From NCBI GenBank assembly GCA_019187405.1, contig JABAQZ010000019.1:1-64000 (forward strand): a stretch of DNA of 64,000 nt, read 5' to 3'. Origin of the DNA: Ignavibacteria bacterium. GTDB lineage: Bacteria > Bacteroidota > Ignavibacteria > Tepidaquicellales > Tepidaquicellaceae. Below the pieces are notes generated by a model. It saw only the letters and a list, made by a program, of their open reading frames with translations. It had not been told where the DNA came from and made no database searches. Both the position numbers and the translations under genes were made by a program. Every line of letters starts with the position of its first letter. Position 1 is the first letter of the stretch. Below are positions 1 through 7,700 of the stretch, in pieces.

Positions 1-326
1 CATTGTGTCCAGTGCGCTCGCCTTGCTCCGCTTTGCGAAGCAAGGCGGAGCAGGTCTACCAATTCCGCCATTTCGGCATTAATTAAAATTTTTTTAATTT
101 TCTTCCTACCAGTTGAAGTTTTGAAATTTACCTCCCTTGCACGGACTTCATCTCTTGTATGATATTTTTCTTTATATATCAACTTCAATGGTTTGTATTT
201 TTTTGTTGTTTTTACTTTTCCTGTATTATGTTCAAATATTCGTCTTAACAAATCATTTGTATGACCTACATAGGTTTTCTTTTGATGCTCTGAATACAAA
301 ATATATACATAATATTCTTTTTTCAT
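1..326 (-). CDS. GIY-YIG nuclease, second tandem copy (last base of stop cut off by window edge)
   Basis: The copy starts at ATG 326-324. Apart from the window edge it encodes the same 108-residue protein as the copy at 323-649, with one base change seen (position 38). The motif pair Y-V-Y-I-L and Y-V-G-H-T, ten residues apart, is the GIY-YIG core, followed by the R of DLLRRIFEHN and a downstream E in the REVNFKT segment. The family cuts DNA as a single-domain endonuclease; the substrate here is unknown. Its ATG overlaps the stop of the preceding copy as ATGA, so the two are probably translationally coupled. The last codons are read from a tRNA-Leu-like sequence. The stop codon would end one base outside the window, so more copies may lie to the left. 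Confidence 0.7.
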   Translation of the reverse strand, partial: MKKEYYVYILYSEHQKKTYVGHTNDLLRRIFEHNTGKVKTTKKYKPLKLIYKEKYHTRDEVRAREVNFKTSTGRKKIKKILINAEMAELVDLLRLASQSGARRAHWTQ

Positions 327-649
327 TGTGTCCAGTGCGCTCGCCTTGCTCCGCTTTGCCAAGCAAGGCGGAGCAGGTCTACCAATTCCGCCATTTCGGC
401 ATTAATTAAAATTTTTTTAATTTTCTTCCTACCAGTTGAAGTTTTGAAATTTACCTCCCTTGCACGGACTTCATCTCTTGTATGATATTTTTCTTTATAT
501 ATCAACTTCAATGGTTTGTATTTTTTTGTTGTTTTTACTTTTCCTGTATTATGTTCAAATATTCGTCTTAACAAATCATTTGTATGACCTACATAGGTTT
601 TCTTTTGATGCTCTGAATACAAAATATATACATAATATTCTTTTTTCAT
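323..649 (-). CDS. GIY-YIG nuclease family protein, tandem copy
   Basis: Start chosen at ATG 649 (MKKEYYVYILYS), because the 12 codons upstream are read through the tRNA-like segment of the neighbouring module. The protein has 108 residues. The GIY-YIG core is at residues about 6-21 (VYIL, then YVGHT), the catalytic Arg is in DLLRRIFEHN and the conserved Glu is in AREVNFK. Small members like this are common, poorly characterised nucleases in Bacteroidota-type genomes. The C-terminal stretch beginning AEMAELVDLL is the translation of a tRNA-Leu 5' part and is unlikely to be nuclease fold. The stop codon overlaps the ATG of the next copy (ATGA at 323-326). Confidence 0.75.
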   Translation of the reverse strand: MKKEYYVYILYSEHQKKTYVGHTNDLLRRIFEHNTGKVKTTKKYKPLKLIYKEKYHTRDEVRAREVNFKTSTGRKKIKKILINAEMAELVDLLRLAWQSGARRAHWTQ

Positions 650-698
650 TGTGTCCAGTGCGCTCGCCTTGCTCCGCTTTGCCAAGCAAGGCGGAGCA

Positions 699-723
699 GG
701 TCTACCAATTCCGCCATTTCGGC
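699..723 (-). other. tRNA-Leu 5'-end-like fragment (also at 376-400 and 53-77)
   Basis: Read on the minus strand, the segment begins GCCGAAATGGCGGAATTGGT and continues AGACC. This matches the acceptor 5' strand and D arm of bacterial tRNA-Leu. What follows is not an anticodon arm but a G+C-rich imperfect hairpin (CTCCGCCTTGC, short loop, GCAAAGCGGAG). No variable arm, T arm or acceptor 3' strand follows, so this is a fragment and not a tRNA gene. Each 323-bp module carries one. Confidence 0.75.
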
Positions 724-732
724 ATTAATTAA

Positions 733-815
733 CATTACCTCTTATTTTCTTCCTTTTCAATGATGTCTTGAAAAATTCTCTTCTACTCGAACTTCTTCTC
801 TTGCCAGTTACTCTA
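733..815 (-). pseudogene. Degenerate C-terminus of a further GIY-YIG copy
   Basis: On the minus strand this stretch reads RRSSSRREFFKTSLKRKK followed by IRGNVN and a stop. It lines up with the intact C-terminal part AREVNFKTSTGRKKIKKILIN of the tandem copies. No GIY-YIG core is readable upstream, so it is a remnant. It shows that the module at 647-733 arose from, or next to, an older diverged copy. Confidence 0.5.
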
Positions 816-820
816 TATAT

Positions 821-1573
821 TTAATCCTCTTCCAAAGAAAATTTTGCCAAAATCACTCTTCCGTTTTTTAATATCAACTCTTTGCTGTTAATTATTTCAT
901 ATCCGCTGACAAGATTCAATGCCTCTTTAAACAACATTTCACTTTCAATATCCGGACATGACATCATTGTGGAAGCCTGCATGTCAATCTTCAATCCGTT
1001 GTTTTCGCCTTTTTCATAATTTCCAATAAGCGTGTTGCAGGCTTTCCCGTTAACTTTTTTCTCTTCATTAAAATAAATTGTAAAAAAGTTACCGCTCATT
1101 GAATTTTTCTCTGCAGACCTTCCGACTAATTCAATTAAATTCCATGTGTTATTTTCTAATGTCGTTTCCAATGATTTTCCTTCAAACTCAGCCAGCAATT
1201 TCTTCCCGTTTTTTAAAATAAGCATATTTTCACTGATGCTGAAATTATCTGCTTTCTGAAGCGCTTCGGTCACGGCATTTTCTACCGCCATATCTTCACA
1301 CATTTTCTTCGTAGATGCTGCGGTAATTTTAATTTTATTTTTCACGCTCAATGAATATGTACCCATAATATTGTTGCAGCTTGCATTGCCGATAATCTTT
1401 CCTCCTTTATCAAAAATTAAAAAAGGAACCTTCATCAGTTTAGTCTTGTCAAAAGTACTTCCATCACTTAATCTGTTTAAAACCCACTTTTTACCTTCGA
1501 GCGATTCTTTATCCTGTGATATTAATAGATTTGCATTTAATAGCATTACCAGAAAAAAAGATAATACTTTCAT
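821..1573 (-). CDS. Secreted protein with two META (HslJ-type) domains
   Basis: The ATG at 1573 gives a typical signal peptide (MKVLSFFLVMLLNANLLIS), so I prefer it to the upstream TTG at 1600. About 250 residues. Two repeats of the META/DUF306 fold are visible, at roughly residues 25-135 and 140-245. Each has a W-x-L segment, a G-x-x-x-C-N signature (GNASCNNIMGTY and GKACNTLIGNY) and an M-x-C segment (TKKMCED and TMMSCPD). META domains occur in HslJ, a heat-shock outer-membrane lipoprotein linked to novobiocin resistance; their biochemical role is not settled. No lipobox is seen, so it is probably periplasmic. It stands alone. Confidence 0.75.
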   Translation of the reverse strand: MKVLSFFLVMLLNANLLISQDKESLEGKKWVLNRLSDGSTFDKTKLMKVPFLIFDKGGKIIGNASCNNIMGTYSLSVKNKIKITAASTKKMCEDMAVENAVTEALQKADNFSISENMLILKNGKKLLAEFEGKSLETTLENNTWNLIELVGRSAEKNSMSGNFFTIYFNEEKKVNGKACNTLIGNYEKGENNGLKIDMQASTMMSCPDIESEMLFKEALNLVSGYEIINSKELILKNGRVILAKFSLEED

Positions 1574-1652
1574 GTTAATTATATTTTTAATTTTATGCAA
1601 ATTAACGAAAATAAGTAATTAATTAAAGAAAAATCAAATATAGTGGCGAATG

Positions 1653-1690
1653 TAAAAAAAGGCACCAGCAATTTAATACCGGCGCCTTTT
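1653..1690 (-). terminator. Rho-independent terminator of the M1 aminopeptidase gene
   Basis: An 8-bp stem (1661-1668 with 1679-1686, two G-U pairs on the minus-strand transcript) is followed by seven T on the minus strand. It lies 7 bases past the stop codon of the aminopeptidase gene. Confidence 0.8.
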
Positions 1691-1697
1691 CATTAAT

Positions 1698-3716
1698 TCA
1701 CTTAAGGAGAGTGAATTTCTTTGATTTAACAAAATTTCCTGAGATCAAAGTGTAGAAATAAATTCCTGACGGAATATTGTCCCCTGCTTTAAATTCGACT
1801 TTGTGATTTCCAGCAGTTAAATATTCATCCAATAACGTTTCTATTTTTTCTCCAAGTTGATTGTAAATGGTAAGATTTACTTTTCCCGACATTGGAATTG
1901 AAAAATCCAATGTAGTAGTTGGATTAAACGGGTTAGGATAATTCTGATTGAGTGTATAGTTATCTGAAACACTAAGCAAAGGATCGCTTATGTTAACAAT
2001 TCCAGGTGAAGTAGAACCCTGTTTAAGTACAATATCATTGTTCGGATCAAATGTCAGTGTTGATGGCTGTCTGTTAAACATAAATAAATATAACTGTGAA
2101 TTGTAATCATTCATTACTCTTATCAATGTATCCGGACCTGTGTTAAATGTAATCTTTAAAACAATGGGCATTTTATGAAATGGAGTATTTGTCTGTGTCT
2201 GCTTTGCTAAAAAAGCTGCTTTCCAATTTCCGCTTCCCATATCTGTGAACTGATACATATTTTGGTAAACTGGATGATTCGGCTGTTTCACCCATTGCTC
2301 AATAAACCAAGTCAAATCCTGTCCTGCAGCTGAACTTATCTTTGCTGTAAAATCATCGGTAGTTGCGCTCTTATACTTAAATTCAGCAGTATCATTTGCA
2401 TAAGACCTTATCACTTCAAAGAAAACTGCAGTATCCTGAAGTACATATCTTAACATATGAAGCACACATGCTCCTTTTGCATATGTAATCGCAAAATTAA
2501 ACAACTCGCTTGTACTCGGCGTAACTATTGCCCACTGAGGATTATACATTGGCCAGCCGGGATTTTGGTTTAAATATGAACTTGCGTTTGAATTTATATC
2601 ATTTTTATATGAAGTATAACCTCCTGTCTTTTCATACCAAAGTGCTTCACTATATGTAGCGAATCCTTCATTGAGCCAGATATCAGCCCAAGTTGCACAG
2701 GTTATCATGTCGCCAAACCATTGATGTGCATATTCATGCGATACAAGATTTTCCGACCAGCAACCCGCACATAATGTTATGAGAGTTTGATTTTCCATGC
2801 CTCCCCAAGTAAATCCCTGAGCAGGAGCTGTGGTAAATCCAATTTTTTCAAAAGGATATTCACCAAACCGCTGCGAAAAATATGTTGTCATATTCATGAT
2901 AATGCTCTTTATGTTCGTGGTATTTTCGCCGCTGTTGTAATATAGTCTGACAGGCACACTGTCCAGAGGATTTGATATCTTCGGCCATGATCCTTTATTT
3001 ATATAATAGTTTACCTTTCCGGTTAATACCGTTAGATATGTTGCAACCTGATCTTTGCTTATCCAATGATATATAATAGTATCACCTGTTATTGTGGAAT
3101 CATTTAATCTTCCGTTTGAACCAATTCTAACACTTGAAGGCACTCTAACCGTCATATCCGTTGTAGCTTTATCGGAAGGTTTGTCCCAACAGGGAAACCA
3201 TTTTCTTGCTCCCTCCGGTTCACAATCCGTAAAGACTCCTCCCCCGCTGGCATAAAATGCATTATCGGAAACATTGTTATGCTGATAATTAATCAGAACC
3301 TCGGTTACTTCTCCCGGATTGTAAATCCTGTCAAGTGTTATTGTCAGAATATTTGAGCTGTGTGTAAATGAAACGCCAGACATTCCAACTGAATTAACAG
3401 TAATGGATGTATTTACCGCATTTAAATTTATGAAATTTAAAACGCTGTCTATTTTGAATTTTACAATAACGCTTCCCGTAAAAGATTTCGGGTATGGAGA
3501 AATAAAACAGCTTCTAATATTCAAATCAAGTTTATAATTAATTACATCAAATGAATGTCTTGGCGAATTCGGAGAATCACCAGATAAAATCGGATTCATT
3601 GATGAAGACTTTTTCATAGAACAGTATTCACTACCCTTTTGAAATGTATTTTGAGAATATGTAATTGATGTCAATAAAAATATGATGCAAATTTGTAAAG
3701 CGAATATTTTTTTCAT
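1698..3716 (-). CDS. Secreted M1 family zinc aminopeptidase with T9SS sorting domain
   Basis: 672 residues. A signal peptide at residues 1-21 is followed by the M1 N-terminal beta domain. The exopeptidase motif GGMEN is at 305-309 and the zinc motif HEYAH at 327-331, with the third ligand E350 in NEGFA (HExxH-18-E). All catalytic residues are present. The family removes N-terminal amino acids from peptides. The last 80 or so residues form a T9SS type A sorting domain (NQNYPNPFNPTTTLDF, ending KSKKFTLLK), so the protein is exported across the outer membrane and probably anchored or released there. It is monocistronic, with its own terminator. A perfect-armed palindrome (3775-3790) lies 59 bases upstream of the ATG and may put it under the Crp/Fnr-type regulator. 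Confidence 0.92.
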   Translation of the reverse strand: MKKIFALQICIIFLLTSITYSQNTFQKGSEYCSMKKSSSMNPILSGDSPNSPRHSFDVINYKLDLNIRSCFISPYPKSFTGSVIVKFKIDSVLNFINLNAVNTSITVNSVGMSGVSFTHSSNILTITLDRIYNPGEVTEVLINYQHNNVSDNAFYASGGGVFTDCEPEGARKWFPCWDKPSDKATTDMTVRVPSSVRIGSNGRLNDSTITGDTIIYHWISKDQVATYLTVLTGKVNYYINKGSWPKISNPLDSVPVRLYYNSGENTTNIKSIIMNMTTYFSQRFGEYPFEKIGFTTAPAQGFTWGGMENQTLITLCAGCWSENLVSHEYAHQWFGDMITCATWADIWLNEGFATYSEALWYEKTGGYTSYKNDINSNASSYLNQNPGWPMYNPQWAIVTPSTSELFNFAITYAKGACVLHMLRYVLQDTAVFFEVIRSYANDTAEFKYKSATTDDFTAKISSAAGQDLTWFIEQWVKQPNHPVYQNMYQFTDMGSGNWKAAFLAKQTQTNTPFHKMPIVLKITFNTGPDTLIRVMNDYNSQLYLFMFNRQPSTLTFDPNNDIVLKQGSTSPGIVNISDPLLSVSDNYTLNQNYPNPFNPTTTLDFSIPMSGKVNLTIYNQLGEKIETLLDEYLTAGNHKVEFKAGDNIPSGIYFYTLISGNFVKSKKFTLLK

Positions 3717-3774
3717 AATGGATTAAATTATATTTTTTTCTATTATGAAAATAATAAAACTGTTATAACTTCGG

Positions 3775-3790
3775 TATGACGCATGTCATA
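3775..3790. promoter_or_regulatory. Crp/Fnr-type palindrome TATGAC-N4-GTCATA
   Basis: Perfect 6-bp arms separated by GCAT, between the divergent aminopeptidase (ATG at 3716) and histidine phosphatase (ATG at 3965) genes. The TGA-N6-TCA spacing is that of Crp/Fnr family operators. The same motif occurs at 7527-7542 and 58894-58909. Confidence 0.5.
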
Positions 3791-3964
3791 GAATTAAAAT
3801 TTATTTTTAAGTTAAGTTTCTTTCTGCTGTATTTTAGCTTTTTAAGCCAGTAATGTTAATCCTTAAAACAACTTCTTTGCTGTATTAAATAAATGATTTT
3901 TTGAAAATAAATTTACTTATATTAAATTTGTCTTTGATATTTTAAAAAGTTATTTACATGTATT

Positions 3965-4486
3965 ATGCATTTCAACGATACATCAAAAATTCTCAAACTC
4001 TTATTTTTCAGTTTAATGCTTTTCATATTCACATCCTGTACGACAAAATATTACATAGTCAGGCATGCTGAAAAGCTTAATAATACCGATACGTCTTCTT
4101 TAAATGCGCAGGGAATTCAAAGAGCAGAGGACTTGAAAATACTTTTATTAAACAAAGGTATAGACAAGATCTACGCATCAAAATATAAACGTTCTCAGCT
4201 GACGGCTAAGCCGCTTGCAGATGAGCTTAACAAACTAATGGTAATATATTCGCCTGATACGACTACACAGCTTGCTGATCAACTGAAGCGATATTCAGGA
4301 TCTGATGTTCTTATTATCGGACATACTGACAACATACCGCAGTTGATCGAGCTGTTAAGCGGTGATTCTATTAGTCCGATTGCTGAGAATGATTTTGATA
4401 ACATTTATATTATTGAAATTAATAAAAATATTGGTTGGACAAGCAGATATTTGACTAATTCAAATTACGGAATGCCATCACCTTGA
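3965..4486 (+). CDS. Histidine phosphatase superfamily lipoprotein
   Basis: 173 residues. A lipoprotein signal ends at C25 (lipobox F-T-S-C). The phosphohistidine motif R33-H34-A-E follows directly, and the second catalytic His is H120 in IIGHTDN. Both are diagnostic of the phosphoglycerate-mutase-like phosphatases. These enzymes transfer phosphate through the first His; the substrate cannot be read from the sequence. With the lipid anchor it would act in the periplasm. The gene converges on the TonB receptor gene with only 25 bases between the stops. Confidence 0.85.
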   Translation: MHFNDTSKILKLLFFSLMLFIFTSCTTKYYIVRHAEKLNNTDTSSLNAQGIQRAEDLKILLLNKGIDKIYASKYKRSQLTAKPLADELNKLMVIYSPDTTTQLADQLKRYSGSDVLIIGHTDNIPQLIELLSGDSISPIAENDFDNIYIIEINKNIGWTSRYLTNSNYGMPSP

Positions 4487-4511
4487 TTAATAAAAAAGTT
4501 AATTCAACTAA

Positions 4512-6878
4512 TCAAAAATTAAGCGAGATTCCTGAATTATAATTCCTGTTGGGCGCTTGGATTCTTTCAAGCTCTTGATAAGAAGAGTTAAGAAGATTAT
4601 TCACTGCAAGAAAAAAGGATAAGTTAGAGTTAATTTTCTTCGTCAGTTTTGTATTCAGAAGGAAATAAGCATCGGGTTCTTCGTTTTTATAAAAGAGAAC
4701 TTCGTCAATGCTGCTGAGATATCTGCCGTTTACATTCAGATTAAAGCCGTAATAATTCAGATTTACAAAAAAGTTGAAATTACTTTCAGGTTTATAAGGA
4801 AGATAATCGTCTTTTCTTCCCTCTGAAAGATCGCGAGCGTCAAGATGAGTATATCCTATATTAAAATTGTAATCGAACACATTGTTATTTATTTTCATTG
4901 ACGAGTTGTAATCAATATAAAACTCAAATCCTTTTATCTGAGCTCTTGCAATATTCCTGACCTGAAACGGTCCATAAATTGAGTTTCCAATGTTCACATA
5001 CTGTATCAAATTCTCATAATCATTAAAAAAGGCGGAAATGTCAAAAGTAAATCTTGATTTATACTGTTTTTTATAACCAATTTCAAATGAAATCATTTCT
5101 TCAGGTTTTAAATCAGGATTATATACAAATTCAAATCCTCCGAAGAGTTCTTTTTTAAAATAAATCTCCGCTATCGAAGGAGCTCTGAAGGCTCTGCCGG
5201 CAAGAATTCTGAAGGCAGAATTACTGAACAGTCCTGATTTAATCGTCGGCGTATAAATCAATGAAATCTTCGGACTTAACTGAAATGACTCGATGCCGGA
5301 AATAACTTTATTATAATCTGCCCTTGCTCCGAATGTTGCCGATAGTTCGGGATTACCGGTTTTATCATGCAGCAGATTCAGCTGATCCTGAACAAACACG
5401 CCGAAATTATTCATCTGTTGATTGCCATATAGAATTTCCTCGGGTTTGGATTTTACAATATTCATCTGGAAATCAAACCCCGCAATGAGATAATTATTTT
5501 TATCGAAATTAAAATCAACCTGTGTGATATTTCCCAGGTTATACGAATCAATGTAAGTATTTAATCCTTTCCCTGAATCTGCAAACAGAATTGAAACAGG
5601 ATTATTAGGATTGTAAAATGAAATACTGTTAAGATAATAATAATAAAATCTGGTAGTATATTTCGAATTTGAATTTGGTATTGCCCTGTAAAACAGGTCA
5701 TAACTTTGAGTCTTTTTTTTGATTTCATCTCCAATGTAGTAATCGGCAACTTTGTATGGCTCGGCATAGCTTCCTGCATCTTTTTTCCAGTAATGAGGAA
5801 AACCGCTTTCGGAATTTGTAAACTGAACTGTTGCTTCAAGATCTCTGTTAGTCAGCAAGTCGTAAGTAAATTTTCCCGTTAGCCCGAAGAAATTATAATC
5901 TGTCTGCTGAGCATGTCCTTCATTATTGAGATAATTTGCATTAAGCAGATATGAAAATTTTTTATAAGTATTGCTATGAATCAAATCGCCTCCTGATATT
6001 GAAAGCAGCTTATCGGTAAACTTCAAACTATCGGAAAGTTTTTCGTAAAAACCGTAATTCAGATTAATGCTCGTCAGTGATTTATAAGTAGGCTTTTTTG
6101 TAATTACATTTACCACTCCGCCGATAGCGCTTGATCCGTATAAAGATGAAAACGCTCCCTTAACAACTTCCGTCCTCTCAATTAGGGAGACGGGAATCAA
6201 AGACCATAATGCTCCTTTTGAGTCGCCTGTCAGCGAAGGTCTTCCGTCCAATAAGAGAAGCACACGATTTCCTATTCCCCCGCCGGCAACATCGGATGAA
6301 CCTCTTATCGATAATGAACTTACATTAATACCGTTGCTTCTGTTTACAGTTACTCCTTGCACTTCCTCAAGTACATTGTCAAAGGTTAAAATGTTTTTGC
6401 TGCTGATTTCGTCTTTGCTCACGATATTAATTGACGATGGAGTCTGCTGCAGTGTAACTTCAGTTTTGGAGGATGTAACATTTATTTTTTCTATTTCAAT
6501 AACCGCCTGCTCAAGAAAAATGTTTAATGTAACTTTCTTTCCTATTCCAATAAAAATATTCTCTTCATAATCATCATAACCTATGTATGAAACTATTATA
6601 CTGTAGTTTCCTTCATTTAAAAATTCAAACTTATATTTTCCGGAAATATCGGAAACTGTTTTAATTATTTTTCCAGTAACATTATTTGTCAGAGTCAGAT
6701 TTGCAGAATATATAATTGAATTACTTTCCTTATCGATGATTTTTCCTTCAAGCGATGCAGTATTATTATCAGCTTTTAAATCACAAACAGAAAATGTGAA
6801 TACAAATGCAAACAGAATCCCCGAACAGAGTATTCTGAATGCATAAACTGAATTGTTTTTTGTTTCTAGGCAAATCAT
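4512..6878 (-). CDS. TonB-dependent outer-membrane receptor (possible haem/iron type)
   Basis: I start it at ATG 6878, 7 bases after the stop of the upstream lipoprotein gene; the longer reading would overlap that gene by 74 bases. About 788 residues: signal segment (1-36), carboxypeptidase-like beta-sandwich (about 42-120), TonB plug (about 140-260, with LLLLDGRPSLTGDSKG and GSSAIGGVVNVITKKP) and a 22-strand-type barrel ending in F. Late in the barrel FRAPS and NPDLKPE occur in the arrangement of the FRAP/NPNL boxes of haem receptors, but no His lies between them, so haem specificity is unproven. The neighbours (lipoprotein, then an ABM-type monooxygenase) support iron or haem uptake. Confidence 0.88.
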   Translation of the reverse strand: MICLETKNNSVYAFRILCSGILFAFVFTFSVCDLKADNNTASLEGKIIDKESNSIIYSANLTLTNNVTGKIIKTVSDISGKYKFEFLNEGNYSIIVSYIGYDDYEENIFIGIGKKVTLNIFLEQAVIEIEKINVTSSKTEVTLQQTPSSINIVSKDEISSKNILTFDNVLEEVQGVTVNRSNGINVSSLSIRGSSDVAGGGIGNRVLLLLDGRPSLTGDSKGALWSLIPVSLIERTEVVKGAFSSLYGSSAIGGVVNVITKKPTYKSLTSINLNYGFYEKLSDSLKFTDKLLSISGGDLIHSNTYKKFSYLLNANYLNNEGHAQQTDYNFFGLTGKFTYDLLTNRDLEATVQFTNSESGFPHYWKKDAGSYAEPYKVADYYIGDEIKKKTQSYDLFYRAIPNSNSKYTTRFYYYYLNSISFYNPNNPVSILFADSGKGLNTYIDSYNLGNITQVDFNFDKNNYLIAGFDFQMNIVKSKPEEILYGNQQMNNFGVFVQDQLNLLHDKTGNPELSATFGARADYNKVISGIESFQLSPKISLIYTPTIKSGLFSNSAFRILAGRAFRAPSIAEIYFKKELFGGFEFVYNPDLKPEEMISFEIGYKKQYKSRFTFDISAFFNDYENLIQYVNIGNSIYGPFQVRNIARAQIKGFEFYIDYNSSMKINNNVFDYNFNIGYTHLDARDLSEGRKDDYLPYKPESNFNFFVNLNYYGFNLNVNGRYLSSIDEVLFYKNEEPDAYFLLNTKLTKKINSNLSFFLAVNNLLNSSYQELERIQAPNRNYNSGISLNF

Positions 6879-6885
6879 TGCCTGA

Positions 6886-7416
6886 TCAGTATACTTTTTT
6901 TGCAGTGTCAGACCATGAAACCATATCAATGTCCTGAACACCCTGATTTTCAGTACCAATTATGGCATGAAGAGGCGGGTTTAGAAAACAAGTTGAACCA
7001 TAAATTGCTCTTGCTGTATCACAGCCATAAACAGACATTATAGGACTTTGACCGCCTGTTGATTTTCTGAATCCGACTGAGATCACATAGCTTCCCGGAC
7101 TTATGTCTTTGAGAGTATAACTATAAACACGATTGAGAATATTGTTATTGCGGTTTATATGCAAAGTATCATATGCCGTTGGTCCGGCCATCGGAGGCCA
7201 AGCTGTACTCGGATACGCCGATATCAGATAAGTACCTCCTGATAAAATAAAATTTGTATCTACAAAAATTACCGTTCCGTTGATAGTATTATCAGCAGGA
7301 CCTGTCGGAGTGACTGTATCATCATCGCTCGAGCAGCTGTAGATTGAAACAAAAAGTAACGCAGTGATAATAGAAAATACGATAGAACTAGAAAATTTCC
7401 TTTTCATTCTTGTCAT
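6886..7416 (-). CDS. Lipoprotein of unknown function paired with a TonB receptor
   Basis: 176 residues from ATG 7416 (a second ATG at 7407 is equally possible). The hydrophobic leader ends at a lipobox (IYSCSSDD), so it is probably lipid-anchored. The body is a small beta-rich domain (FVDTNFILSGGTYLISAYP, WPPMAGPTAYDTL, SPGSYVISVGFRKSTGGQSP) with two further Cys (C137, C147 approximately) that could form a disulphide. I do not know a characterised family. It is transcribed just before the receptor gene, so it may be a surface partner of that receptor, such as a substrate-capture lipoprotein. That is an inference from position only. Confidence 0.7.
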   Translation of the reverse strand: MTRMKRKFSSSIVFSIITALLFVSIYSCSSDDDTVTPTGPADNTINGTVIFVDTNFILSGGTYLISAYPSTAWPPMAGPTAYDTLHINRNNNILNRVYSYTLKDISPGSYVISVGFRKSTGGQSPIMSVYGCDTARAIYGSTCFLNPPLHAIIGTENQGVQDIDMVSWSDTAKKVY

Positions 7417-7526
7417 TGATTTAATTTTGAATTAATTAATAAAGTAACTTAAATTTTAACTTATGCAATTTAGCAATACATTGAACAAATACTATATGAT
7501 GAAAATCAAATTTACCTTCGGTAGTT

Positions 7527-7542
7527 TATGATATTTATCATA
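7527..7542. promoter_or_regulatory. Crp/Fnr-type palindrome TATGAT-N4-ATCATA
   Basis: Perfect 6-bp arms around ATTT, about 110 bases upstream of the lipoprotein/TonB receptor operon and past the stop of the small peptide gene. TGAT-N4-ATCA is the core of the Fnr consensus (TTGAT-N4-ATCAA). Confidence 0.5.
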
Positions 7543-7586
7543 TCGCGATGATTTATTTACTTAATGAAAGTGAAACGTCTTCAGAT

Positions 7587-7694
7587 TCAACTGAAAAATT
7601 TAGCAATGATAAATGGAATTAGAAGCCAGAGAAGTCCCTTAATCAAAAAGAAAATAAATCCTGCAATTCCTAATCTTTTAAAAAATTTTTTCAA
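7587..7694 (-). CDS. Small membrane peptide (35 aa)
   Basis: A TTG-initiated frame begins 6 bases after the stop of the ABM monooxygenase gene and reads MKKFFKRLGIAGFIFFLIKG, then LLWLLIPFIIAKFFS, ending in TGA. A basic N-terminus leads into hydrophobic stretches that fit one or two short membrane segments. The close spacing suggests co-transcription with the ABM gene. No family is recognised and there is no ATG start, so it could be chance. The composition (KK and RL at the start, no stop in a very hydrophobic run) argues for a real small protein. Confidence 0.45.
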   Translation of the reverse strand: MKKFFKRLGIAGFIFFLIKGLLWLLIPFIIAKFFS

Positions 7695-7700
7695 TTAAAA

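Larger units (their letters stand above)
1..733. repeat. 323-bp tandem repeat array of GIY-YIG/tRNA-Leu-like modules
   Basis: The same sequence begins at 1, 324 and 647, an exact 323-bp period. Copies one and two differ only at position 38 by eye (gcgaag against gccaag). The third copy is identical for about 86 bases (647-732) and then diverges. Near identity means recent duplication or ongoing homogenisation. The left edge lies outside the window. Confidence 0.9.

Noticed and set aside
137-409. 90-codon plus-strand frame (also at 460-732)
   Set aside because: It is the antisense of the GIY-YIG gene repeated with the module; it has no family features and the minus-strand gene explains the sequence.
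699-723. A complete tRNA-Leu gene
   Set aside because: Only the acceptor 5' strand and D arm match; anticodon, T arm and acceptor 3' strand are missing.
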